From the NCBI GenBank assembly GCA_023055355.1, contig JALJCS010000001.1, forward strand, positions 96,891,381 through 96,955,380: 64,000 nt of DNA. The letters are read 5' to 3'. Positions 41,001 to 51,831 of the stretch are shown here, piece by piece. The notes below the pieces were generated by a model, which saw nothing but the letters and a program-made list of their open reading frames with translations, searched no databases and was not told the DNA's origin. The number at the start of each line of letters is the position of its first letter. Position 1 is the stretch's first letter. This DNA is from Agelaius tricolor (lineage: Eukaryota; Chordata; Aves; Passeriformes; Icteridae). The position numbers were made by a program, and so were the translations under genes.

Positions 41001-42461
41001 CAGATTAAATATTTTGCCTTATACTTCTATTACTTTTTCATGCATTTTTCTGTTCTTCCGGACATTAAGTTCTCTGGACATTGCTAAGTAATCCCTTCAA
41101 AAAGCTGACACAGTTCCATGGCTCCTTACAGGAGCTCTGAGGAACTCAAGGTTTTTAACCTTTAAAATGAGACACTTAGTCACAAGTTCCTATTATCATC
41201 AAAATACCATCAGTATAAAAACACATATATATATATATATTCCCTTAGCTGTGTGCAACTCAGTGTAAATTTGTTAATCTGCAGCATGACCTCCCTGCTG
41301 AGGTTAAATAGAAAAATGAAGAAAATTCCTTTATATGTACAGAACATGTACCTCATATACAAAGACTATCACTGGCTATGAGAAAAGAATTTTTGCAGGC
41401 ACCGCTGCTTAAACTTCTGAGCCACAGGTTAAACTGCTGAAAGCATACCACTCATTAGGGCCTATGGCTTCTAAAACAGCCACTAATTTTTCAGTAGCTT
41501 CCTGTACTTCAGGGCATAGAAGACTGAAACAGCTATTCTTGGAAAGAAAATTGTATTTTGGAGAATGCATTTTATTATACACTAAACCAGGGTTTGATTA
41601 AGGGCCAAATAAGGCCTAGAAAGTAGAGAAACTATTCATTCTAATACAATTTGAATTTTACATTTTAATACAGCTTTACATTAAGAAGCAAGGCCCACAG
41701 AAAAAGAATGTTAAAAAAACCAGAAGAGCCCTTTGAGGAACTATTTTAGTTTTCCTTTTTAAGCAGACAAAAAAAAAAAACTTCATATTAAATGTCTCAT
41801 GAAGAAGTGTGGCCTTGGTTTCAAGCTTTCAGTGAACTAAAACAATAGAGAAAATTAACAAGATGTCAACAGTATTTTTTAAATCTCTCTTGTTAAAGTT
41901 GGAGAAGCACTAATTCTTAGTGTTATCTGCAGATCCTGTGTGGCTAAAAAAAGTTTTAAAATTACCTCTTTTCTGTATATTGATTAAGTTTTTATATATA
42001 AAAGTCTGCAAAAAAGGTTTGCAATAACGCTCTTTAATATTTTTTGGATGATTTAAAAATTAACTTATATTAAAAAAATAAAAACTTGTGCTTATAGAGG
42101 AACTGAACAAAGGACTCCATTATCAGAAGAACTACAAGGCCACCTTGACAAGCATAGAAAACTGCTTTTTGGATTACATTTTTCTGAAGGCAGAGCCCCA
42201 AAATGCAAACTCATGACTACTCCACCAGTGCAGTAGGGATTTCCATTCAAAAAATCAGCAGATATTGCCACTTCTTACAGTAAGGGCTTGAGTGACATTA
42301 AAAATATGAACTAAAAGCAAATAAAGTATCATGGCATATAGGATCAAGTCTGCACAATCATGTACGAAACAGGAACTTACCTTTAGAGGAATAAATAGTG
42401 CAAATCTGCATTGTTTAAACAATTCAAAGATGGCCAAAGAGCAGTACATGGATCAGCACTG
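38019..42461. other. Unique AT-rich DNA
   Basis: No repeat family or exon recognised. It contains an AT-rich TATA/CATA stretch at 39938-39984, a (TA)n run at 41226-41240 and an A run at 41770-41781. Confidence 0.55.
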
Positions 42462-42982
42462 GTTGTCCCCTGTACTCAGCCCTGGTGAGGCCACACCTTC
42501 AGTCCTGTGCCCAGTTTTGGGCCCCTCACTGGACACTGAGATGCTGGAGAATGTCCAGAGAAGGGCAATGGAGCTGGTGAAGGGTCTGGAGCACCAGTCC
42601 TGTGAGGAGCAGCTGAGGGAGCTGGGGATGTTTAGCCTGGAGAAAAGGAGGCTCAGGGGAGCTCTTCTGGCTCCCTACAACTGCCTGAAAGGAGGCTGCA
42701 GCCAGGGGGAGGTCGGCCTCTCCTGGGTAACAAGCAATAGGAGAAGAGGAAGTGGTCTCAAGATGTGTTGGGAGAGGTTTACATTGGATATTAGGAATGA
42801 CTTCTTCATGGAAAGGGTTATCAAGCATTGGGCCAGACTTCCCAGGGAAGTGGAGTCACCATCTCAAGAGATATTGAACAGATGCGCGATAGATGTGGGA
42901 CTTAGGGACAGGGTTTAGTGATGGACTCGGCAGTGTTGGGTTAGGCTGGACTCAATGATCTCAAAGGCCTTCTCCAATCCCA
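42462..42982 (+). mobile_element. CR1 3' fragment (plus strand)
   Basis: It begins in the ORF2 C-terminus (TGTACTCAGCCCTGGTGAGG at 42471-42490), passes GTCCTGTGAGGAGCAGCTGA (42597-42616) and the 3' UTR (GGTTTACATTGGATATTAGG near 42777), and ends in GGACTCAATGATCTCAAAGG (42949-42968) without the octamer tail. It has few indels, so a 195-codon frame (42331-42918) happens to stay open across unique DNA and the element; it is not a gene. Confidence 0.95.
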
Positions 42983-44451
42983 AAAACAAATAGAGTTTTG
43001 TTAAACATGCTGCCAGCTCATGAAGGGAACAATATTCCCTGTCATCAAACACCAAAGCATGACATTTCAACAAGAAATGTTGGTCACTAGCAGTTTCAAA
43101 TGTGCATGCAGTCTCAAATAACTTCACAATATGTAGGGAACCCACCTATTAAATCCACACCATGGGACCTTTGCCTCTTTGGGTACGTCACTGAGCTGCA
43201 TGGCTGACTTTGGACAGAAAATGCAAGTGGAGAGATTCAAGGATGTTCCCAGCAACACATTTTGGTAAATGACAAAATTGTGTCTAGGTGGAAGATGTGT
43301 TACCTAACTGAATTAGGTAACTGAGTTAACTACCTCAAACCTCTGAGTTTAAAAGCAGCAAACTTGAACCTTTCCCATGAGCTCAAAGTGTTGAACTTGC
43401 TGTTAAACTACCATTGCAAAATAGCAATCCCTAGTACTATGTATCATATACAAGAGATTTATATCTTTATTTGCCACAATTATTTGTATTCATATCTGAT
43501 TCTTAAGAAATTATCACCCTGAGCAAAGCATAAGGCTTCACTATCCAGGAGGTAGCAGGCCAGATAGAATCCCAGACAGTCTTGTATTCTGGTACAGAGG
43601 GTGAAGTCAGATCCAGCTGCAGACATCAACAAAGCTGTTTATCTGGATTTTTTATTGTTATTGCTTTGTCTTGCAGCAGAGAGCTCTGAAACCTCCACTG
43701 AGACCATGGATTCTTGGGACCAACGACTAGAGATTATCCAAACACACAGAAAAGGAGTGACATTGAGACAAGAAACAATCGCAAGAAAGAAGATGGACAA
43801 CTGAAAGGAAGAGAAAAGCATTATCTCAATGTGACAAAAGCAGACCTGAGGTATAGGCAGACTCCCAACTTCCCCAGAGTGGAAGCACACAAAAGTTAAT
43901 TGTATCTCAAGTCTCTGTCCAATAACTTAACATCCAGACTGATTCTTTCTTAAAGTGAAATCAAGAAGTATGAATCTCAGAGTAGCACTACCAGAACAAT
44001 GACAAATTTTCTGGATAACAATGACTGATAATTGCTCCTGCCACTTGTTATAGGATTACTAGAAGTCTTACAGCTACAGTTATACCCAGCATCACAGCAG
44101 CACAGTGCACCTCTGCAAAAAAATCAGACACTCTGATTATAATTTCTGGCAAACAAGCAGCTGAATTAGCAAAAGCCCATCACTGTTAGCACTTCTGGCT
44201 AAACCCTACCATCTAAGTTCAACCAAAAGTACTGAAGACATGGGAAACAACCCATTAAATTGTCTGAAAGTGACCCCTCCAGAAGTGCTGGATCCCAGCA
44301 TGCAATCCGATTGTTGCCTATCATCAGTTGTGATAGACAACTCAATATCAAGGGTTACTACCTTTCAGGTGTCTCACATAAATTAAATTATAGAAAAAAT
44401 TGGTTTTGGAAGATTAGTATCATTAATTACCCTGCTCTCATGATGAATGAC
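42983..44451. other. Unique non-coding DNA
   Basis: No family recognised. It holds a perfect 9-bp-stem hairpin at 43299-43321. Confidence 0.55.
43299..43321. repeat. Perfect 9-bp-stem hairpin
   Basis: GTTACCTAA (43299-43307) and TTAGGTAAC (43313-43321) are exact complements around a 5-base loop. A further partly related TGAGTTAAC follows. Confidence 0.85.
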
Positions 44452-45446
44452 CATCCTGATGGACATCGGTGACAAGTCCTGTCCATCAGGTGTCTGTACT
44501 GGGACCAGTGTTACTTAATGCCTTCATTAATGACAGGAACAAAGGGATCGAGTGCACCCTCAGCACATTTGCAGATGACACCAAGCTGAATGGTGGGGCT
44601 GACACACCTGAAGGACAGGAGAGCATCCAGAGGGACCTGGACAAGCTCAAGAATTGGGCCTGCAGGAATCTCATGTGGTTCAACAAGATCAAGTGCAAGG
44701 TGCTGCACCTGGGCCAGGGCAATCCCTGGTACCAATCCAGTCTGGGGAAGGAACAGACCTAGGGCAGATCTGCTGAGAAGGTCAATCACTACTACTCCAT
44801 GTGTTGCTGCTGGAGAAGAAGCTGGACCTGACCCAGCAAAGTGGGCTTGCAGCCCTGAAAGCCAGTTGTATCCTGGGCTGCATCCAAAGCAGCGTGGCCA
44901 GCAGGGCCAGGGAGGTGATCCTGCCCCTCTCCTCTGCTCTGTGAGACCCCACCTCACTGCTGCCTCCAGCTCTGGGGTCCCCAGCACAGAAAGGACCTGT
45001 TGGAGCAGCTCTAAAGGAGAGCCACCAAGTAAATTGGAGGGATGGAGCACCTCTCCTGTGTGGAAAGGCTGGAAGAATTGGGACTGTTCAGCCTGGAAAA
45101 GAGCAGGGTGATCTAACTGCAGCCTTCCACTACCTAAAGGGAGCCTACAAGAAAGCTGGAGATGGACTTATAAGAGCAAGGGGGAATGGTTTAAACAGAA
45201 AGAGGGCAGGTTTAGATGAGATAATATAAGAAATTCTTTGCTTTGAGGGTGGTAAGGGACTAGAACAGGTTGCCCAGAGAAGTTTTGGATGCCCCATCCC
45301 TGGAAGTATTCACAGCCAGGTTGAATGGGGCCTTAGAGCAACCTGGTCCAGTGGAAGGTGTTCCTGTCCATGGCAGAGGGCTTGGAACTTGATGGTCTTT
45401 AAAGTGCATTCCAACCCATTTTATGTTTCTATGATTCTCTGATTCC
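44452..45446 (+). mobile_element. CR1 LINE, 1.0-kb copy (copy B)
   Basis: The 5' truncation lies at about 44452, just before GATGGACATCGGTGACAAG (44458-44476). The last base-perfect part of the block shared with copy A starts at 44474. It then runs through RT motif C and the 3' UTR to a decayed terminal TTCTATGATTCTCTGATTCC (45426-45445). Between 44474 and 45065 it is about 99% identical to copy A at a constant offset of 11,779 bp, including shared stops and shared atypical stretches. From 45066 onward it follows the ordinary CR1 3' layout, with its own indels, and no longer matches copy A closely. Confidence 0.95.
44469..44762 (+). pseudogene. CR1 ORF2 RT fragment (97 codons), inactive
   Basis: It carries the degraded [11 protein letters not shown] and the FADDTK motif C seen in copy A, and ends at the same in-frame TAG after KEQT. 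Motif A and everything upstream are lost by 5' truncation, so it cannot encode a functional polymerase. Confidence 0.85.
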
Positions 45447-45759
45447 AAGATATGTGAGTGATCATAGCATCACTACCATATTCTGACTTCTTGAAATTAC
45501 AAATTCAAAATTAGTAGACACATGTTGGTACAGGAGCAAGATATCACTGATAAACCAGGTAGCTGATGTCAAGTTTTGTTTCTATGAAAATGTTTATTCT
45601 GTAATTTGGGAAAGAAATACAAAACTGTCAGTCCCAAGCTACAACATATTGCAGATTTGAAATACCCATCTCTTTCCTCCTTTTCTTAATACAACCCCAA
45701 GGTATCCTAGGTTCCTCAACCTTCTTTCCAACTTAACTTGTGTCTCCCTGCCTCTCCCT
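45447..45759. other. Unique spacer
   Basis: Nothing recognisable between the CR1 tail and the pyrimidine tract. Confidence 0.55.
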
Positions 45760-45763
45760 CTTC

Positions 45764-45795
<32 letters not shown>

Positions 45796-45896
45796 CTTTT
45801 CTTTTCTTTTCTTTTCTTTTCTTTTCTTTTCTTTTCTTTTCTTTTCTCTTTTTTCTTTTCTCTTTTCTTTTTTCTTTTCCTGTCCTTTTTTTTTTT
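45760..45896. repeat. (CTTTT)n polypyrimidine tract
   Basis: About 135 bp of pure T/C on the plus strand except for a single G at about 45882. It has a perfect (CTTTT)n core at roughly 45776-45846, degenerate edges, and a final T run. A Phe/Ser-rich open frame across it is a composition artefact. Confidence 0.98.
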
Positions 45897-48800
45897 AGTC
45901 TAATGAATATCCCACATTCAGGAGCAGGGGGGTTTTTCTGGGGGTGAGCTGCTGCTTCTGCAAGTGCACACTTGTGCTCAGCAACACTCTGTGAACAGTA
46001 TCATTTGCTTGTGTAGCTGTGAAGACATGATTGCATCTATTTCAGTTTGAGATTTCATTGTGCGTGCCTTTATAAAGCACACTGAGGCAGACACCTGTTT
46101 CATATTAAAGTCCACATCCTATAATCCTTAAGGTCATTCAGAACAACCAAAACTGAAGTTTAGTCCAAGACTGTGTCCTGCTGTCATGCCTCCCAAATAT
46201 AGCACTGATACACTTCCTTGCTTCTTCACATCCATCTTCTGGCTGCCAAGATACAAGATAACACTACTAACTTATCTCTTTCTCATCACTTTGGAAAACT
46301 CATTACTTTCTCCAACATCAAAAAAAGAAAGAGCTAGACCAGCCCAGGAGAGTCAAGGCTTAGTTATGTGTTAATCACAGTATTGCATGGCAATCTTTAA
46401 TTGTGAAAATAAGATTCATAGTGTAGCCAAATGGGAGTTTCTACACTGGAGGGGAAAAGGCAATAGAGAGCTGGAAATGGTCCTCCCCCCATTCCATCTG
46501 TTTCAGAGGATGGATCACACAGTGCAGGATCAAGGCAGAGACTTCTGTGTTACCTCTACAGGACTCACATGCTCTCTCCACTCCTTTTCCATTGTACCCC
46601 AGGGGAGAATCCAGAGAGGAACAGCCAGACATTCCAGGTGGTGGGATCAGTGCTAGAAGTGGCCAACCAGGCCCATGACACCAAAGCAGCAGTAAAAGAA
46701 GACTGCCTTAAAGCATGCTTCCTCATCCCAAATGACACTATGCAGCCTATGAGCTTATGCACCTGTGTGGTTTAAATTAAAAGCTGGAGCCAAGTTTTCT
46801 AATGCTAACTCCCATATATGATAGACATATGCACAGCCACACACACACCAGGAAGACCTGCACACACTGCCTGGGGACCAAGGAGTTATCCCTACACACC
46901 AGAGTGTGGTACTGGGGAAGAAATACAGAAAAGTGCCAAGGAGTTTTCCCAGCCAAGAGCAGCTGCTGATTTAGCAAAGCAGGGACCTTTACACATTCTG
47001 ATTAGGGTTTCTACTGTACAGTGAACTCTTTGGCCCCCATTATTCACCCTTCTCCTCACCTGCTAAGGCTTTAGATGTACTTGCCTCAAATGTCAACATC
47101 CTCTACTCCTTTTTCTTTCCATTTAATCAGTTCTTTTTAGCTCCATTCTTCACCTACCCAAATAAGCAGAGATGGCACCTTTAATTAAAGACAAAAACAC
47201 ACAAACACACACCATTCCCTCAGGCACTGAGCCTGCACAGATTAATATGTACATGCACATAACCTCCAATATGTCAGGCTGGAGATGACAAGGCTGGACA
47301 GACGCAGGGGACATGGCACCCTGCCTATAAACCCTGAGACTAACAAAACAGATCTACTTTCTTTAAATCTCATCTCACTCCTCTCTGCTTACTCTGTTAG
47401 GAAGGTAATCTCCTGGTTCAGAGCATTTCTATGAACTCCATCATACAGCTCCTGTGGTAACAGGGGTCTTTCCTAAACAGAGGGGGAATTCTTCTTATGA
47501 GTAAAAAGATTAAAGCAAATTCCAAGTACTCAAAGTCAATTCTGGAGCTTCAAAAAAGATCCAAAATTCTGAGACTGAATTAACATAGCAAATTGCTTTG
47601 AAAAATAATAATGTGGATTACTACCATCAGGTTAGGAACTCTAAGATGTGGTTGAGCTTTCGTTTCCAAGTCCTCTGCTACAAACAAGCAGAGGACTTGG
47701 TAATAAAAGCTAACCAACCTTTTTTTTTAAATCAGACCATATCTCTTACATGGATCTATCTTTTAGTGAGAAGGTACGGGGCAGCCAAAGAGTAGTCAGA
47801 TAATACTATGAAATTATTATTTTCTGGGAATGTTGAATTCAAATGAACTGAGTTGTGCACTTCCTTCTTCAGTCAAACTACCCTGTGTTTCCGGATGCTC
47901 TTGCTGTACCACCTGAGCCTGCTGAGATCTGTGAAAGCAGCTCTGCCAATCCTCAAGTGTCTGAACCTAATGACTCAGACCCTTCTCTTCACAGTCTTGA
48001 GGCTGGCTTACACTCTGAGGATTTCTAAACCTTTGTGTTTTCTACTTGCCTTCTAATTTATTTATTATCACACTGAAAATAAATGTTCACCTCCTTCTGA
48101 TTTGTGCGCTTAACCATCTCCAGTTCAAGCCCAAAGGGAAACAGACACATAAATAAGCAAGTTCCAGGTCTGCTACCAGAGGATCCATCACTTTTCATTA
48201 CCCAGTTCTCAGTGTGAAGAAGTGCTATTTTACGCTTGTTCTGTACTAGACCTATAGTCAGCTGCAGCACTCACAGCCTACTTCCAGACTCCCATCCCAG
48301 CTAATTCCAGCCTTCTCCTAACATCTTGCTCCCGTCATATATTCCTCCTCTTCTGATCCCCACAGCACTGCCTGTAATGGGCTCTGAGTCCAACTTCTTG
48401 TGCCTTAAGGGATGGGTACTTTCTTATAGTTTCCCCCTTACTTGTGTCCTTTCCCCTTTCCTGCTGTCCCTCACAATGCCATGACTGCACTCTCATCCTC
48501 TCTCTTCATTTCTTTTCTCCCATAGCAACTAAGCAACCACAGCTTTTCTAGTGAATAGCCTTGCCAGCACAAGGCAAAATGCTGACTATTTTGCAGACTT
48601 TTCTCATTATTCTAGTGGTTACCTTCTGAGGGCATTTACAACACTTTAGCTAACATGAAGCTTACATTTAATGTAATAAAATAAAATAAAGATGTTATCA
48701 AAGAATCTCAGCTTCACTGATGGCAGTTTATGATAATTTACATTCAAAAGGTACTGCTTCTCGTGGAAGGAATGTGCTCTAGCCTCAACAGCCATAATAC

Positions 48801-49969
48801 TATTTGAGAAATGAAAGATTCCCAAAGGAAAGATAGTGATCTCAAAAGTTATGCAGGAGGGATCTGAAGAAAGTGGCACACTGCTGCACAGGTCTGAAAA
48901 CCCAGTCAGAATCATTGACTGATCTGGAACCTTTGCCACTGCTGTTTGTGTCCAGCAATGAAACACAAAGGGTCTGGGAACCACTTCCACTTGAGGAAAT
49001 ACCCAGGATGGGTTCAAGGGAGCTCCCTGTTGGTCAGCTCCAGAATCCAACACCAGCTTCCAGACTCCCTCCACTCCCTCCTGCCCACAGCTACAAAACC
49101 TGGTTTACAATAGCAACCAGCTTCCCACCCAATCCTCACTCCTAAAGTCAAGGAGTAGTACCATCGGACATATCAAATACCAGCTGTGTTTGGACAACCA
49201 AATCCCCTCCTGGGAAACAACAGCACAGCTTCAGTGCTGTCACCACACACCCAGGACAGTGCAGACATACCCTCTGCCATGACTGCACAGTGCTTTGTAT
49301 CTCTGAACACTCACTGCAGTTCATCCTCTCAGCAATTTTTATGAACTGAGCATGACATTTGCACTGAACAACACTGCATTTTCCTTACAATTTTCTAGGA
49401 AGCTCACCTTAAACAGAAATGTAATTTATTATGTTAAGAATGGCTCCTTAACTCAGCTTGATTTGGCTAAGATTTTATTTTATTAAGAATATGATTATAA
49501 TGCCTGGAATGAGGAAAAACTGCACATGTTCCTAAAATATTACAGATTGAACTCTGATGTCAGAGTCTATGTCTATGTAATAAGTCAGAAATAGATGTAA
49601 TAAATATCCATGTAACCACCGTGATTTAAACATCTGTAAGGTAAGTAAAGTTGAAAGCCTTAATGAAAAATACAGTATGAGATAAAGAATCATATATTAT
49701 AACTTTATAAACTGTTATGAATTCAGCTGGGAAGAACCATAATACTATAGGGCATGATTTGAACTGTCTTCTAGAGAACAAACTCTAGCAGTACTTTTCA
49801 GGCTTCCAACATAAAACAAAACATATTTTGGGAACTAATAAAAATAGGATGCTGACAGCCCTGACATGCAGCTCTCCTAAGGATATTTTGCTAACAAATA
49901 AGAAAGACTTTACTTCACAGTATAAAAAACTTGCAGACTGTTAGATTCTGAAAAAATATGGAACTGCAT
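45897..49969. other. Unique non-coding DNA
   Basis: No repeat family, RNA gene or exon recognised apart from the hairpin at 47666-47700. A 142-codon minus-strand frame (48646-49074) has no identifiable domain. Confidence 0.55.
47666..47700. repeat. Perfect 14-bp-stem hairpin
   Basis: CCAAGTCCTCTGCT (47666-47679) and AGCAGAGGACTTGG (47687-47700) are exact reverse complements around the 7-base loop ACAAACA. The stem has mixed base composition, so it is not a low-complexity effect. It is the longest perfect hairpin I found outside simple repeats. Confidence 0.95.
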
Positions 49970-50142
49970 TGGGTTTGTGTGGCAAGGTTTTGGTAGCTGG
50001 GGATCTACAGAGTGACTCCTGTGAGAAGTTGCTCAAAGTCTTCCCCATGTCCAACAGAGCCAATGCCAGCTGCCTTCCAAGATGGACCCACCACTCGCCA
50101 AGGCCAAGCCCATCAGTGTCAGTGTTAGTGCTGCTGGGATAA
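49970..50142 (+). mobile_element. Avian endogenous retrovirus LTR, left part
   Basis: GGGTTTGTGTGGCAAGGTTT (49971-49990), GTGAGAAGTTGCTC (50020-50033) and GCCAAGGCCAAGCCCATCAG (50098-50117) match the start of an LTR family I recognise as widespread in birds. It breaks off at CTGCTGGGATAA (50131-50142), exactly where a minus-strand CR1 3' terminus begins. The continuation of the same LTR is found 1.3 kb downstream. No internal retroviral genes are present. The family name was not verified. Confidence 0.75.
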
Positions 50143-51410
50143 TCATGGAATCATAAATGCATTAAGGTTGGAAAAGACCTCCAAGACCACTGAGTCCAAC
50201 CTTACACCAAATATCACTCTGTCAATTAAACCCTACCACTAAGTGCCACACCCAGTCCTTTCTTGTACACTTCCAGGGACAACAACTCAACCACTTCCCT
50301 GGGCAGCTCACTCCAATGCTTAACCACCCTTTGCATGAAGAAATTCTTCCTGATGTCCAGCCTGAACTTCCCGTGGTACAGCTTGACACAATCTCCTCCT
50401 GTCGCTGATTGCCCAGGAGGAGAGCCTGACCCCCACCTTGCTGCAAACTTCTTTCAGGCAGATTTAGAGAGAGATAAGATCACCCTTGATCCTCCTTTCC
50501 TCCAGGCTGAACACTCCAGATCCTTCACCAGCTCTGTTGCCCTTCTCTGGACTCAATCTAGCACCTTAATGTCCCTCTTGTAGTGAGTGGCCCAGAACTG
50601 GACACAGGACTCAAGGTGTGGCCTCACCAGTGCCAAGTACAGGAATACAATCACTGCCCTGGCCCTGCTGGCCACACTATTGCTGATACAGGCCAGGATG
50701 CCATTGGCTTTCTTGGCCACCTGGGCACACGCTGGCTCATGTTCAGCCACTGTCACCCAGCAGCTCCAGGTCCTTTTCCCTGAATTGCTTTACAGCCACT
50801 CTGCCCCCAGCCTGTAGCACAGCCTGGGGCTGTTGTGACCCAAGAGCAGGACCCAGCTCCTGGCCTCATGTTGAGCCTCCTACAGTAGGCTCTGGCCCAT
50901 GGATCCAGCCTGTCCAGATCCTTCCTGCCCTCCAGCAGATCAGCACACCCACCCACCTTGGCATTGGCTGTAAACTTACTGAGGGTGCACTCAATCTCCT
51001 CATCCAGATAAACACATTAAACAGGACTGGCCCCAATACTGAGTCCTGGAGAACACCGCTAGTGACCAGCCATCAGCTGGATGTGACTCCATTCCCCACA
51101 ACTCTCTGAGCCCGGCCCCTGCCAATTTTAACCCAGTTAAGAGGTCACCTGTCTAAGCCATGGGCTTAGACAGACATTAGCTAATGTCCTCTGCCATTTT
51201 CTCCAGACGAAGTCAGTGTCAATGGCTTTACTGAAGTCCATGTAGACTACATCCACATTCTTTCCTTCATCCACTAGGCAGGTCACCTGGTCATTAAAGG
51301 AGACCAGGTTGGTCATGCAGGACCTGCCTTTCCTAATCCCAGGCTGGCGGGGCCTGATCCCCTGGTTGTCCTACATGCACTGCATGATGGCACTCAAGAT
51401 GATCTCTTCC
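50143..51410 (-). mobile_element. CR1 LINE inserted within the LTR
   Basis: The left edge TCATGGAATCATAAATGC is the complement of the CR1 terminal octamers. The 3' UTR complement follows (AAGACCTCCAAGACCACTGA at 50175-50194), then the ORF2 C-terminus (GCTGATACAGGCCAGGATGC near 50682) and RT-region complement up to about 51410 (GGCAGGTCACCTGG near 51278, then GGTTGTCC near 51364). The copy is about 1.27 kb, 5'-truncated. Both edges abut LTR sequence, so this CR1 is younger than the LTR. Chance palindromes occur within it at 51151-51171 and 51174-51187. Confidence 0.93.
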
Positions 51411-51831
51411 ACACTGGAGCAGGGGAAGACTGTGAGGAGTTCTCCCCTGAAAAAGAAGGAATGGCAGAGACAACATGTGATAAACTGACTGCAGCCCCCA
51501 TTTCCCATCCCTATGCTGCTCTGAGGGAGAAGATAGAGAAAATCAGGAGTAAAGTTGAGCCCAGTAAGAAGGGAAGAGTGGGGGAAGGTGTTTTAAGATT
51601 TGGTTTTATTTATCATTATCCTACTCTGATTCTGACTGGCAGTAAGTTAAATTAATTTCCTCAAGCTGAGTCTGTTTTGCACATGACAGTAACTGCTCAG
51701 TGATCTCCCCTCGCCCTTATCTGGGCCCATGAGCCTTTCATTATATTTTCTCTCCCCTGCCCACCTGAGGAAGGGAGCAACAGAGCAGCTTTGGTAACCA
51801 CCCAGCATCCAGCCACAGTGAACCCAGCAGA
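51411..51831 (+). mobile_element. Avian endogenous retrovirus LTR, right part
   Basis: It resumes at ACACTGGAGCAGGGGAAGAC (51411-51430). It continues through GGCAGAGACAACATGTGATA (51463-51482), TTTATTTATCATTATCCTAC (51605-51624), GAGTCTGTTTTGCACATGAC (51667-51686) and TCATTATATTTTCTCTCCCC (51739-51758), and ends near AACCCAGCA (51821-51829). This is the distal R-U5-like half of the same family as the left part. No internal region or second LTR follows, so this looks like a solo LTR. An obvious target-site duplication is not visible between the flanks at 49964-49969 and 51830-51836. Confidence 0.78.

Noticed and set aside
42331..42918. 195-codon plus-strand frame
   Set aside because: It starts in unique DNA and runs through a CR1 tail; it is a chance frame, not a gene.
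43601..43650. KAVYLDF-like translation resembling LINE RT motif A
   Set aside because: Only seven residues match, and neither upstream nor downstream CR1 sequence is recognisable.
45738..45947. Phe/Ser-rich 69-codon frame
   Set aside because: Produced entirely by the (CTTTT)n microsatellite.
51151..51187. Two adjacent perfect palindromes (GTCTAAGCC/GGCTTAGAC and ACATTAGCTAATGT)
   Set aside because: They lie inside the CR1 copy, in a stretch derived from ordinary CR1 coding sequence by point changes. No sign of function.
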